64,000 nt of DNA, taken from positions 1,674,001 to 1,738,000 of the forward strand of contig JBLXFH010000001.1 in assembly GCA_048262255.1 (NCBI GenBank), in the 5' to 3' direction. The notes under the pieces were generated by a model. That model searched no databases, was not told where the DNA came from, and saw only the letters and a program-made list of their open reading frames with translations. Of the stretch, positions 16,953 to 26,148 are shown in pieces. Position numbers and translations under genes: made by a program. Each line of letters starts with the position of its first letter. Position 1 is the first letter of the stretch. The DNA comes from JABMNT01 sp048262255 (GTDB lineage Bacteria; Pseudomonadota; Alphaproteobacteria; Rhodospirillales; Casp-alpha2).

Positions 16953-17318
16953 ATGCGCCGTTCGGTTTCCCCAAGAAGCGTTATGCTGCTGCTGGTCGGT
17001 TGTCTGTCTATTTGGGCTGGGCCTGTTTTGGCGGGTCCGGAATGCACCTGCCGGTTTGCCGGTGAGTCATTTGCGTTGAAGAGTTGTGCCTGCATTACGA
17101 CCCCTGTCGGACCGCGTATTGCTTGCTGCGGCATGGTGCTGAACAACACGTCGTGGACCTTCACCGAAAAGGCTTGCCCCATGGCAGGTCTGTCAGATCA
17201 ATATTCTGCACCGATGGAACTTGCACAGTCAGTTGTGGAGGGAGATCGTCAAATATGGGGGACAACCTCCCCCTTCCATTCCCTGCAGTTTCGAGTAGAG
17301 TCAGGTTATTATTTTTAA
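16953..17318 (+). CDS. Small exported Cys-rich protein of unknown function
   Basis: 121 residues. A signal peptide (SVMLLLVGCLSIWAGPVLAG) is followed by a domain with eight cysteines in about 45 residues: CTC, CAC, then ACC and a final C before PMAG. The motif PRIACCGMVLNNTSWTF looks conserved by its tightness, and the C-terminal 40 residues are low in structure. AGGGTGG precedes the ATG by 5 bases. Four periplasmic disulfides or a metal site are plausible. The gene ends 20 bases before the ABC transporter binding-protein gene. I do not recognise a named family. Confidence 0.6.
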   Translation: MRRSVSPRSVMLLLVGCLSIWAGPVLAGPECTCRFAGESFALKSCACITTPVGPRIACCGMVLNNTSWTFTEKACPMAGLSDQYSAPMELAQSVVEGDRQIWGTTSPFHSLQFRVESGYYF

Positions 17319-17338
17319 TGCCAAGGGGAGGCGCATCC

Positions 17339-18316
17339 ATGAAACAGTTAATGAAGCTCGCAGTTATCGGTGCTCTGACCAGCATCGCCATCACCTCCGC
17401 CCAGGCGGCGGACATGAAAAAAGTCGCGATCTCGACCATTGTCGAGGTGCCGGCGCTGGTCGCCACCAAAAACGGTATTCTTGAAGGCCTTGCTGAAAAG
17501 GGGTTTATCGAGGGCAAGAATTTCACGCTGGATTACCAGAACGCCAACGGCAATATGCCGACCCAGCAACAGATCGCGAAAAAATTCATTGGCTCCAACC
17601 CGGATGTGATTATCCCCATCACAACGCCCACGGCGCAGGCCATGGTCGCCGGAACCAAGGATATTCCCATTGTCTTCACCGCCGTCACGGATCCCATCAA
17701 GGCATCGCTGATCAGCAAGTATGAAATGCCGGGCGGCAATGTGACGGGCGTCTCCGATGCGGCACCCATTGGTGTGCAGCTCGATATGTTCAAGGAAATT
17801 ATTCCCGGCCTGAAGACCATCGGGTTTGTTTATAACCCGGGTCTGGACAACGCCTTGTCGGCGCTGGACAACGTGAAAAAAGAAGGCGCATCGCGCGGTA
17901 TCAGCGTTGTCGAAAGCCCGGCCCCGACCACCAACGAAGTGATTCTGGCGACCAAAAAGCTGATCGGCAAGGTGGACGCGATCTATATCCCCAACGACAC
18001 CACGGTGGTCTCGGCCCTGGAAGCGATCATCAAAATTGCTCAGGATGTGGACATGCCGGTGTTCACCGGGGAGACGGGCGGCGTCGAGCGGGGCGCTGCG
18101 GCGTCTGTCGGTCTGGATTATCTGGAAGTGGGGCGGGTAACCGGGCGTATGGCGGCGGATGTTCTTAACGGCAAGAACCCTGGCGAAATGAATACGGTCA
18201 TCGCCTATCAGGCGGTCGCTAAATTCAAGGTTTCCATCAACCCCGGCTCGGCCGAAAAAATGGGTATCACCTTTCCCAAGTCCGTTCTCGACCGGGTGAC
18301 GGAAACCATCCAATAG
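17339..18316 (+). CDS. ABC transporter substrate-binding protein (TrpX-like, ABC_sub_bind family)
   Basis: 325 residues with a signal peptide (KLAVIGALTSIAITSAQA) and the PF04392-type fold: VAISTIVEVPALVATKNGILEGL, then NPDVIIPITTPTAQAMV and the hinge YIPNDTTVVSALEAI. It should capture a small solute in the periplasm for the permease and ATPase encoded downstream. The ATG at 17339 follows AGGGGAGG; longer upstream readings lie over the Cys-rich gene in another frame. Relatives carry tryptophan (TrpX) or unknown amino-acid-like solutes, so substrate is open. Confidence 0.9.
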   Translation: MKQLMKLAVIGALTSIAITSAQAADMKKVAISTIVEVPALVATKNGILEGLAEKGFIEGKNFTLDYQNANGNMPTQQQIAKKFIGSNPDVIIPITTPTAQAMVAGTKDIPIVFTAVTDPIKASLISKYEMPGGNVTGVSDAAPIGVQLDMFKEIIPGLKTIGFVYNPGLDNALSALDNVKKEGASRGISVVESPAPTTNEVILATKKLIGKVDAIYIPNDTTVVSALEAIIKIAQDVDMPVFTGETGGVERGAAASVGLDYLEVGRVTGRMAADVLNGKNPGEMNTVIAYQAVAKFKVSINPGSAEKMGITFPKSVLDRVTETIQ

Positions 18317-18400
18317 GCAGGACATGTGTGAAGCGGTGGGTTGCCGGACCGGCAGGCGACCGTTTCCCCTGCGCTGCTGATTGCCCGGAAGGTCTGATCC

Positions 18401-19306
18401 ATGTCGCTTTATGAAATCCTCGGCACCCTGGAAACGGGTTTTGTCTTTGGCCTTGTCGCCTTGGGCGCTTTTCTGACCTTCAAGGTTCTGGATTTTCCGG
18501 ATTTGACGGTGGAGGGCAGTTTTCCGCTGGGGGCTGCGGTGGCGGCGGCGCTGATCGTCAAGGGCGGTTGGAATCCCTGGGCGGCGACCGGTTTCGCCAG
18601 CCTGATCGGCTTTTGCGCCGGTTATGTCACGGCGTACCTGAATGTGCGCTTCAACATCCTGCATATTCTGGCTGGCATTCTGGTCGCGATCTCACTCTAT
18701 TCCATCAATCTTCGCATCATGGACGGCCCCAACGAGCCCCTGCTTAATGTAACTACGGTGTTCAGCGCTTTTGAAAGCTTTGGTTATCCCGGTTATATGG
18801 TCAATCCGGTGTTTCTCGGAATTGTCGTGATTGCCATCAAGTTCCTTCTTGATGCCTTTATGGCGACCGGATGGGGGATGTCCATGCGTGCCGCCGGCGC
18901 GAATCCGGCCATGGCCGAAGCCAACGGCATTAATGTCGGCAACATGAAACTCTACGGCGTCGGCATCGCCAACGGCCTGACGGCCCTGGCCGGTGCTTTG
19001 TTCGCACAGATTTTCGGCGCGGCGGATGCCTATATGGGGATTGGCGTGATTATCGTCGGTCTGGCTTCGGTGATTGTCGGCATGTCGATCCTGCCGTCGC
19101 GCACCATCTTTCTGGCAACGATCGCCTGCATTGTCGGCGCCATTCTCTATCGTCTGGCTGTGGCATTGGCCCTCAATGCGGATTTTCTGGGCCTGCAGGC
19201 GTCGGATGTGCAACTGGTGACGGCGGGGCTGGTGGCGCTCGCCCTGATCGGCCAGCAGTCCGGCTCCGGCCTGTTCAAGGGTTTTAAGCGGGGCCGTAAA
19301 AAATGA
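18401..19306 (+). CDS. ABC transporter permease (TrpY-like, branched-chain type)
   Basis: 301 residues with eight or nine hydrophobic segments, of the BPD_transp_2/LivH-like class. The N-terminus YEILGTLETGFVFGLVALG and the segment FPDLTVEGSFPLGAAVAAAL are characteristic of permeases partnered with PF04392 binding proteins. The coupling loop is MRAAGANPAMAEANGINV near residue 165. It follows the binding-protein gene by 84 bases and overlaps the ATPase gene by 4 bases, so all three are one operon. It forms the inner-membrane channel, probably as a dimer. Confidence 0.9.
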   Translation: MSLYEILGTLETGFVFGLVALGAFLTFKVLDFPDLTVEGSFPLGAAVAAALIVKGGWNPWAATGFASLIGFCAGYVTAYLNVRFNILHILAGILVAISLYSINLRIMDGPNEPLLNVTTVFSAFESFGYPGYMVNPVFLGIVVIAIKFLLDAFMATGWGMSMRAAGANPAMAEANGINVGNMKLYGVGIANGLTALAGALFAQIFGAADAYMGIGVIIVGLASVIVGMSILPSRTIFLATIACIVGAILYRLAVALALNADFLGLQASDVQLVTAGLVALALIGQQSGSGLFKGFKRGRKK

Positions 19307-20097
19307 TCGAACTGAACGACATTCATGTCACCTTCAATCCCGGCACGCCGCTGGAAACCCAAGCGCTCCGCGGCATTGATCTGACGGTGCCGAAGGGGCA
19401 GTTTCTGACCGTCATCGGTTCCAACGGGGCCGGCAAGTCGACGGCACTCAACGTTATGGCGGGTATTGCGCCGGTCGGGCAGGGGCGCCTTCGGGTTGGC
19501 GATGACGACATGACCGACTGGCCCGTGCACAAACGCGCGCGCTATATTTCGCGGGTGTTTCAGGACCCGAAAATGGGCACCTGCGAAGATTTGACCATTC
19601 TTGAGAATTTCGCCCTGGCCTATGGCCGGACCCGGCCGCGCGGTTTTCGCTATGCCGTCGACCCGGCCATTCGCTCCAGCGTCGCCGAGCGCCTGTCGGT
19701 GCTCAAGCTGGGCCTCGAAGACCGCTTGGGCGACAAGGTGGGCCTGCTATCGGGCGGTCAGCGTCAGGCCGTCAGCCTGCTCATGGCGACCACCGGAGAC
19801 ACGCAGGTCTTGCTGCTCGATGAACATACGGCAGCGCTTGATCCAAAAACCGCCGATTTTGTTCTCGAGATCACCAACAACATCGTCCGCGAACTGCAAC
19901 TGACCGCCGTCATGGTCACCCATTCCATGGCCCAGGCTTTACACACCGGCGACCGCACGATCATGTTTCACCGTGGCAAGATTGTTTTTGATGTGGCCGG
20001 GGCGGAACGTGACGCGCTTGCCGTCGAAGACCTGCTGCAACTGTTCAGGCGCGAGCAGGGTGAGGAACTCGCCGACGATTCGCTGCTGCTCGGTTAA
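19303..20097 (+). CDS. ABC transporter ATP-binding protein (TrpZ-like)
   Basis: 264 residues. Walker A is GSNGAGKST near residue 39, the Q loop is in RVFQDPKMGT, the signature is LSGGQRQAVSL, Walker B is VLLLDEHTAALD and the switch His is in MVTHSM. It energises the upstream permease and overlaps it by 4 bases. The binding-protein, permease and ATPase set is complete, so an active importer is expected. The next gene, a carboxymuconolactone decarboxylase-type protein, begins 20 bases later and may belong to the same transcript. Confidence 0.93.
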   Translation: MIELNDIHVTFNPGTPLETQALRGIDLTVPKGQFLTVIGSNGAGKSTALNVMAGIAPVGQGRLRVGDDDMTDWPVHKRARYISRVFQDPKMGTCEDLTILENFALAYGRTRPRGFRYAVDPAIRSSVAERLSVLKLGLEDRLGDKVGLLSGGQRQAVSLLMATTGDTQVLLLDEHTAALDPKTADFVLEITNNIVRELQLTAVMVTHSMAQALHTGDRTIMFHRGKIVFDVAGAERDALAVEDLLQLFRREQGEELADDSLLLG

Positions 20098-20117
20098 CAG
20101 ACATCAAGGAGCCCGTC

Positions 20118-20726
20118 ATGGCCTGGATCAAAACCGTTCCCTACGCGCAAGCCACCGGAAAACTGAAAAAACTCTATGACCGGGTCAAGGGGCCGGACAA
20201 CAACGTCGACAATATTATGATGGCCCACAGCCTGCGCCCGCACTCCATGGAAGGCCATATGGCGATCTATAAGTATGTTTTGCATCACAGCAACAACATC
20301 CTGCCGAAATGGTTTCTCGAGACCATCGGCGTTTGGGTCAGTCTACTCAATACCTGTTCCTATTGTGTTGATCATCATTATGCGGGGCTTATGCGCCTGC
20401 TCAACGATGACGCCCGCGCTGCTGATATCCGCAAAGCGCTGGATACAAAAGACATCGAGGTCGGCCCGTTCACGGCAGCAGAAAAAGCCGCGCTAGCTTA
20501 CGCGCAACTTTTAACGGAATCGCCAAGCCAGATTAGCGAAAGCCACATCGAGACGCTGCGCAAATCCGGTTTCGACGACGGGCAAATCCTCGAGATCAAT
20601 CAGGTGACTGCCTATTTTTCTTACGCCAACCGTACCGTCCTTGGCCTTGGTTGTTCGACGCAAGGGGATATTCTGGGCCTGTCACCCAACAATTCCGAGG
20701 ACGAGAATGATTGGGGACATCGGTGA
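20118..20726 (+). CDS. AhpD-like / carboxymuconolactone decarboxylase-family peroxidase-related protein
   Basis: 202 residues, all-helical, with the CMD/AhpD motif NTCSYCVDHH (CxxC followed by His) near residue 79. This is the redox-active site of alkylhydroperoxidase-like proteins in the uncharacterised peroxidase-related group. It likely reduces a peroxide or acts as a thiol oxidoreductase in the cytoplasm. AAGGAG precedes the ATG. It sits between the ABC transporter and an FAD-linked 2-hydroxyacid dehydrogenase, an oxidase-type enzyme that could generate the peroxide; this link is inference. Confidence 0.87.
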   Translation: MAWIKTVPYAQATGKLKKLYDRVKGPDNNVDNIMMAHSLRPHSMEGHMAIYKYVLHHSNNILPKWFLETIGVWVSLLNTCSYCVDHHYAGLMRLLNDDARAADIRKALDTKDIEVGPFTAAEKAALAYAQLLTESPSQISESHIETLRKSGFDDGQILEINQVTAYFSYANRTVLGLGCSTQGDILGLSPNNSEDENDWGHR

Positions 20727-20841
20727 TGAGGCTGTTGTCTTCCTCCTTGCCATCTGTCGGCATTCGGCAATAATACGCGACCCGCTGCTTGGTCGGCGGC
20801 CATAAAAAAACACAAAAAACAGGGAAAGAGAGATTTTTATT

Positions 20842-22239
20842 ATGCCTTTGGATTTGGTGAACCTTCTGGATGACGGCGTTTATCTAACGGATGCGGTGGA
20901 CACGGCGAAATACCGGACCGACATCGTCGGTGATTTCACCAGCAACCCGGAGGGCGTGGCGCGGCCGCGGACCACGCAAGAGGTTTCCAAAATCATGGCC
21001 TGGTGCCATGCCAACAAGGTGCCGGTGATTCCGCAGGGCGGCAATACGGGGCTTTGCGGCGGTTGCATACCAAAAGGTTTGGAAGGCGCGGTCATCCTGT
21101 CGCTGGACCGCATGAACGCGGTGCGTGATCTGGATGTGCTGGGCAATACCATCACCGTTGAGGCGGGTTGCGTGCTGGCCGATGTGCAGCGTATGGCGCT
21201 CGACGCCAACCGGTTGTTTCCGGTTTCGCACGGCGGTCAGGGTTCGGCCCAGATCGGCGGTAACCTGTCGACCAATTCCGGTGGCAACAATGTGCTGAAA
21301 TACGGCACCACCCGGGCCCAGGTGCTGGGGCTGGAAGTGGTGCTGCCTGATGGCCGCATCTGGAACGGCCTGCGCGCCTTACACAAGGATACGGCCGGCA
21401 TTGACCTCAAGCAGCTGTTCATCGGGGCAGAAGGCACGCTTGGGATTATTACTGCCGCCGTATTGAAAATGCGCCCACAACCGGTGTCGCGTGAAACGGC
21501 CATGGTTGCCATCAATGACCCGGCCGACGGCCTGTGGTTGCTCCGAAAATTGCAGGAATATGTGGGCGAAACGGTGTCTAGCTTCGAGCTGATGTCAAAG
21601 CACACCATCGACACCTTCATCGCTTTCAAACCACAAGCGCGGGTACCATTCAGTGAAAGTCACCCCTACCTCTGCCTCATGGAAGCAGAAAGCCCGAGCC
21701 GCTTTTTCGATTTGCGCGGCGCATTCGAGGCAGCGCTGGCTGACGCTTTTGAGGAAGGCAAGGTGGGTGACGCGGTGATCGCCGAAGCCGACCAGCACCG
21801 CAAGGACTTTTGGGCGATTCGCGAAGGCATGGCCGTGGCCATGGTCGAGGATCAGAGTTGCCTGAAAAGTGATACTTCGGTGCCGGTCAACGCCATTGCG
21901 GAATTCATCGCCAAAACCACCGCCGAGTTCGAGCGCCTGGTGCCGGGCATCCGCCCCTCGCCGTTGGGCCATATCGGTGACGGCAACATCCACTTCAACG
22001 GCCAGCGTCCGCTCGATATGGACAAAGAGACCTTTATCGGTCACTGGGACGCCCTGAAAGACGCGGTTGAGAATATATCCGTTGAGCTGGGCGGCTCCGT
22101 CTGCGCCGAACACGGGGTTGGCCGGATCAAGAAAAAAGCGGTGGCCCGGGTCAAGTCGGCGGAAGAGATGGCGTTGTTCAGGGCCCTCAAAAATGCACTC
22201 GATCCGGAAGGCATCTGCAATCCGGGGGCGGTTCTTTAA
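20842..22239 (+). CDS. FAD-linked 2-hydroxyacid dehydrogenase (D-2-hydroxyglutarate/D-lactate dehydrogenase-like)
   Basis: 465 residues, with an N-terminal FAD-binding PCMH domain (VIPQGGNTGLCGGCIPKG near residue 60, and QIGGNLSTNSGGNNVLKYG near 135) and a C-terminal FAD-oxidase domain ending with HIGDGNIHFN, CAEHGVGRIKK and LDPEGICNPG. This matches the Dld2/GlcD/D2HGDH group that oxidises D-2-hydroxy acids and passes electrons to quinone or a flavoprotein. The HxxGDGNxH motif that binds the metal is intact. Together with the aldolase and Ldh2 enzyme upstream it points to hydroxyacid catabolism. The substrate is not defined by sequence. Confidence 0.92.
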   Translation: MPLDLVNLLDDGVYLTDAVDTAKYRTDIVGDFTSNPEGVARPRTTQEVSKIMAWCHANKVPVIPQGGNTGLCGGCIPKGLEGAVILSLDRMNAVRDLDVLGNTITVEAGCVLADVQRMALDANRLFPVSHGGQGSAQIGGNLSTNSGGNNVLKYGTTRAQVLGLEVVLPDGRIWNGLRALHKDTAGIDLKQLFIGAEGTLGIITAAVLKMRPQPVSRETAMVAINDPADGLWLLRKLQEYVGETVSSFELMSKHTIDTFIAFKPQARVPFSESHPYLCLMEAESPSRFFDLRGAFEAALADAFEEGKVGDAVIAEADQHRKDFWAIREGMAVAMVEDQSCLKSDTSVPVNAIAEFIAKTTAEFERLVPGIRPSPLGHIGDGNIHFNGQRPLDMDKETFIGHWDALKDAVENISVELGGSVCAEHGVGRIKKKAVARVKSAEEMALFRALKNALDPEGICNPGAVL

Positions 22240-22256
22240 AGGCCCGGTAATCGGGA

Positions 22257-24302
22257 TCAGGTGGAGAGCTTTTGCGTTGCCTCGAAAGCCTCGATGAAAA
22301 ACGCTTCCATCTCGCGCACCACATCACTGCGCCCAAACAGCCTGTGGGCATTCGCCTCTATATCCCTCTGCATCCGTTGTTTGAAGGCCTCGTCGTGCGC
22401 CAGTTTCAGGGCGAGCGAGATATAGCTTTCTGCATCTGACGCAATCAGCGCCTCAAGACCCATCTGTCGGTAACAGCCCGCCGTGACCCGGCTGCGCATG
22501 AAGTCGCCGGGCCAGGTGACGACGGGTGCCGCCATGGCAAATGCTTCCAGCGATGAGTTGCCGCCGGAGAAGGTCGGAATATCAAGCAGTGCATCGGCCA
22601 ATCCGAGTAACCCCAGAAATTTCTCTGTGGACATGCGGTCGACAAAGCGGATGCGGTCTGCGATTGCCGGATCTGTACGTTGCAGCCGTTCGCTTAGCAA
22701 GCGGTCCCAGTGACCGCCATTCCCGTCATCGATAAGCACCAGCCAGCCATCAGGGTCACGTCGCAACAACTCGCTAAGGGTTGCATCGAAATCGGGATGG
22801 AACTTAAACAGAGTCTGCGGACAGACGTAGAGTGCGCCCGTTTTCGGCAGACCGTAATCGGCGCGTCCATAGGTTTGGCCGGGCCTGGCGGGTCGCTCAT
22901 AACAGGTTGGCAACAGAGAGAGCGATACCCTTTTTTCCGAATATTGATCAGCCGAACCCGGTGCTTCGATGAGTGCCGAAGACAGAAAGTAGTCGATATT
23001 GGTTATGCCGGTGGTGTCGGGATGGCCCCAACTGACGACCTGTAGCGGTGCAAGGCGGGCGAACGCCATGAAATAGGAATAGGGGTCCATACCGATATCC
23101 GGATAGAATAGAATATCCAGTTCCTGATCGGCGATCACGGGCCGGTCTTCATCGAGGTTTTTGCGCAGCGGCACAATCCGCTCGGCATTGTTTTCAATGG
23201 CTTGCGTCACGTCGTCGCTTTTGCCGGGGACCTGAAAGACCACAATCTCGAACCGATCCCGCGATAGATGTTCGATCAGACCGCGGGTCAACTTGCCGAT
23301 GGTATGTGCGTGAAAATAGGAAGAGAGAAAGCCGATCCGCAACCGCTGGCTTTTCTGAGGGGTGGGGGCGTGGCAATGGGCCGCTTCATAGGAGAGGCTT
23401 GGGCAGGCTGCCCGGTAAAACGCCGCAATAGCTTCCATCAGGGGGCGGTTGTCCTGATGATGATAGGCCAGATGAAAATTGGTGATGCCGACATCGGCAA
23501 GCGGGTCGGCTATCTGCGGGCGCTGCATGCGAAGGGTATGGATGGCTCTGCCGAGGGCCAATCTATGGGTCTCTATATCTTCGCTGGAGGCCGGAATGAT
23601 GGGTAACAGTAGGGCCTTGCGGATCTGGTAGCTGATCTGTTCCGGCTTCAGGGAAATCGCCCGATCAAAATGATGCCGCGCCGCATCGACATCGCCCTGT
23701 TGCTGACATGTCGCAGCCAGATTGAAATGCGCATTGGCGTCATCGGGCATCAGCTCAAGGACCTTGTGATAACAGGCGGCGGCTTCGCCCAGCCGGTTCA
23801 TCTCTTTCAGGCAATTGCCCAGGTTGTTGAGGGCCTTGGCGTAATCAGGTGTGATTTCGAGGGCTTTGCGGTAGCAGGCGAGGGCGGCATCCAGATCGTT
23901 CCGGTCTTTGTGCAAATTGCCGAGGTTGAAATGGGCCTTTGAAAATCCGGGCAGAAGGGTAATGGCTTTGGCGTAGCTGGCAGCGGCCTCATCAAACCGT
24001 TTAAGACCGTGCAGGGCGCTGCCCAGATTGTTCAGAGCTTCCGCATAGTCCGGTTGCAGGATGAGGGCCTGTTCGATCAATTCAACGGCATGGGCGTGGT
24101 CGCCGCGCTGGTGGGCGATCAGCCCCAACAGATGAAGCGCAACCGGATGCTCCGGCTGCGCTTGCAGAATCTGTTGGTATAGGGCTTTTGCGCCATCGAT
24201 GTTGCCGGACGTATGGTGGCGTATGGCTTTTTCGGTGGCTTCCGGAATGTTCAGGAGTTGGGGCTCGGCCGGGTCGATATCGCCAATCCTTGTTTCATCC
24301 AC
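22257..24302 (-). CDS. TPR-repeat O-linked GlcNAc transferase-like glycosyltransferase (GT41 type)
   Basis: 681 residues. At least six tetratricopeptide repeats (about residues 20-230, of the form EALNNLGSALHGLKRFDEA) precede a C-terminal GT41-like domain. That domain contains FLSSYFHAHTIGKLTRGLI near residue 330, VVSWGHPDTTGITNIDYFLSS near 425, and the nucleotide-sugar segment LPTFSGGNSS-like DIPTFSGGNSSLEAF near 580. Such bacterial OGT-like proteins glycosylate flagellin or surface proteins in the cytoplasm. A GTG start at 24302 is used; no ATG fits. It follows the dehydratase gene by 8 bases on the same strand, with no obvious functional link, and no flagellin or sugar-nucleotide gene is near. 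Confidence 0.88.
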   Translation of the reverse strand: MDETRIGDIDPAEPQLLNIPEATEKAIRHHTSGNIDGAKALYQQILQAQPEHPVALHLLGLIAHQRGDHAHAVELIEQALILQPDYAEALNNLGSALHGLKRFDEAAASYAKAITLLPGFSKAHFNLGNLHKDRNDLDAALACYRKALEITPDYAKALNNLGNCLKEMNRLGEAAACYHKVLELMPDDANAHFNLAATCQQQGDVDAARHHFDRAISLKPEQISYQIRKALLLPIIPASSEDIETHRLALGRAIHTLRMQRPQIADPLADVGITNFHLAYHHQDNRPLMEAIAAFYRAACPSLSYEAAHCHAPTPQKSQRLRIGFLSSYFHAHTIGKLTRGLIEHLSRDRFEIVVFQVPGKSDDVTQAIENNAERIVPLRKNLDEDRPVIADQELDILFYPDIGMDPYSYFMAFARLAPLQVVSWGHPDTTGITNIDYFLSSALIEAPGSADQYSEKRVSLSLLPTCYERPARPGQTYGRADYGLPKTGALYVCPQTLFKFHPDFDATLSELLRRDPDGWLVLIDDGNGGHWDRLLSERLQRTDPAIADRIRFVDRMSTEKFLGLLGLADALLDIPTFSGGNSSLEAFAMAAPVVTWPGDFMRSRVTAGCYRQMGLEALIASDAESYISLALKLAHDEAFKQRMQRDIEANAHRLFGRSDVVREMEAFFIEAFEATQKLST

Positions 24303-24310
24303 ACAGCGAT

Positions 24311-26107
24311 TTAGTGGTTGTCGCGTGGAACGCCCTTGCTTGTGGCAATTTTCTGGAATTTCTCAGCGCCCTTCATGATCATGCCCTGATCGAACTGGGC
24401 GACCCGCTCACGGAAAATTTCCTGCCAAGGGGTCTGGTCTTCCGGAATCGGGAAGCCGCCAGCAGCTTCCAGTGCCTTGAAGCGTTCCGCCACTTCTTCT
24501 TCGGAAATCAGGATATTGGCAGTGCCTTTGCGCAAATCAATGCGTACCTGATCTCCGGTTTTAAGAATGGCCAGGCCGCCATTGGCGGCGGCTTCCGGTG
24601 AGGCGTTGAGGATCGATGGTGAGCCGCTGGTGCCTGACTGACGGCCATCGCCAATGCATGGCAGGGACATGATGCCGGCTTTGATCAGCGCTGCAGGAGG
24701 CTGCATATTGACCACTTCCGCACCACCCGGATAGCCGATAGGGCCAGCGCCTCGAATGAACAGCATGCAGTTGACGTCGATGTTGAGCGCCGGATCATCA
24801 AGGCGATCGTGATAGTCTTCCGGCCCTTCAAACACGATGGCGCGCCCTTCAAAGGCGTCCGGGTCATCCGGGTTGGACAGATAACGTTTGCGGAAATCTG
24901 CGGAAATCACGCTGGTTTTCATGATGGCGGAATTGAAAAGATTGCCTTTCAATTCCAGAAAGCCCGCGTTTTCAAGCATCGGTTTGTCATAGGACATAAT
25001 CACGTCGGGGTTCAGGCTGCTTTTACCTGTGCAGTTGTCACCCATTGATTTGCCGTTGACAGTAATCGCGCCGGGATGCGGCAGACGGCCTGCTTTCAGC
25101 AACTCACCAACCACGGCGGGCACGCCACCAGCCCGGTGGTAATCTTCACCCAGATATTCTCCGGCGGGCTGCAGGTTGACCAGCAGGGAAACGTCATGGC
25201 CGACGGCTTGCCAGTCCGAGACATCCAGTTCAACGCCGATATGCCGCGCAATGGCGTTCAGGTGGATCGGTGCGTTGGTCGAGCCGCCAATGGCGGAATT
25301 GACGACAACGGCGTTTTCAAAGGCTTCGCGGGTCAAAATGTCAGACGGTTTCAAGTCTTCCCAGACCATATCGACAATGCGTTTTCCCGTTTCGTAAGAA
25401 ATCTGGCCGCGTTCGCGATACGGCGCCGGGATGGCGGCGCAACCGGGCAGGGACATGCCAAGCGCTTCGGTCAGGGAGTTCATGGTGGATGCCGTGCCCA
25501 TGGTGTTGCAATAACCAACGGACGGGGCGGAAGAGGCAACCAGTTCCAAGAATCCGTTATAGTCGATTTCTTCCGCTGCCAGCATTTCGCGGGCTTTCCA
25601 GACAATGGTGCCTGAGCCGGTGCGCTCGCCATTATGCCAGCCGTTAAGCATGGGGCCGACGGAAAGGGCGATGGCCGGGATATCGACGGTCGCAGCGGCC
25701 ATCAGCAGGGCCGGGGTGGTTTTGTCGCAGCCGGTGGTCAGGACAACGCCGTCAATGGGATAGCCGTATAAAAGCTCAACCAGACCCAGATACATCAGGT
25801 TACGGTCCAGGTTGGCGGTCGGGCGTTTGCCAGTTTCCTGAATGGGGTGGGTCGGGAACTCAAAACAGACGCCGCCTGCAGAGACAATACCCTCGCGGAC
25901 GCGTTTGGCGAGCTCGATGTGGTGGCGGTTGCAGGGGGACAAGTCAGAGCCTGTTTGGGCGATGCCGATGATCGGTTTGCCGGACTGCAATTCTTCCAGA
26001 GTAATGCCAAAGTTCAATTGGCGTTCCAGATAAAGTGCTGTCATTCCCGGATTGTCCGGGTTGTTGTACCAAGCTTGTGAGCGCAATTTTTGTTTTGGCT
26101 TCGTCAT
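24311..26107 (-). CDS. IlvD/Edd-family sugar-acid or dihydroxy-acid dehydratase
   Basis: 598 residues. Three cysteines expected for the Fe-S cluster are present: DLSPCNRHH near residue 58, TTGCDKTTPA near 127 and SLPGCAAIPAP near 220. The N-terminus RSQAWYNNPDNPGMTALYLER is that of pentonate dehydratases (L-arabinonate/D-xylonate type) rather than of biosynthetic IlvD. It removes water from an aldonic acid to give a 2-keto-3-deoxy acid. AGGGGA lies 8 bases before the ATG and a perfect palindrome sits 42 bases upstream. The uxuB-like and enolase-superfamily genes at 51-54 kb belong to similar sugar-acid pathways but are far away. Confidence 0.92.
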   Translation of the reverse strand: MTKPKQKLRSQAWYNNPDNPGMTALYLERQLNFGITLEELQSGKPIIGIAQTGSDLSPCNRHHIELAKRVREGIVSAGGVCFEFPTHPIQETGKRPTANLDRNLMYLGLVELLYGYPIDGVVLTTGCDKTTPALLMAAATVDIPAIALSVGPMLNGWHNGERTGSGTIVWKAREMLAAEEIDYNGFLELVASSAPSVGYCNTMGTASTMNSLTEALGMSLPGCAAIPAPYRERGQISYETGKRIVDMVWEDLKPSDILTREAFENAVVVNSAIGGSTNAPIHLNAIARHIGVELDVSDWQAVGHDVSLLVNLQPAGEYLGEDYHRAGGVPAVVGELLKAGRLPHPGAITVNGKSMGDNCTGKSSLNPDVIMSYDKPMLENAGFLELKGNLFNSAIMKTSVISADFRKRYLSNPDDPDAFEGRAIVFEGPEDYHDRLDDPALNIDVNCMLFIRGAGPIGYPGGAEVVNMQPPAALIKAGIMSLPCIGDGRQSGTSGSPSILNASPEAAANGGLAILKTGDQVRIDLRKGTANILISEEEVAERFKALEAAGGFPIPEDQTPWQEIFRERVAQFDQGMIMKGAEKFQKIATSKGVPRDNH

Positions 26108-26148
26108 CGGTTTTCCCCTGTTTGATATTGACCCGTACCAATAGGAAA

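Noticed and set aside
17348..18664. 438-codon open frame on the minus strand over the ABC binding-protein gene
   Set aside because: His/Arg/Asp-rich composition typical of an antisense frame in GC-rich DNA; the plus-strand gene has signal peptide, ribosome site and family match.
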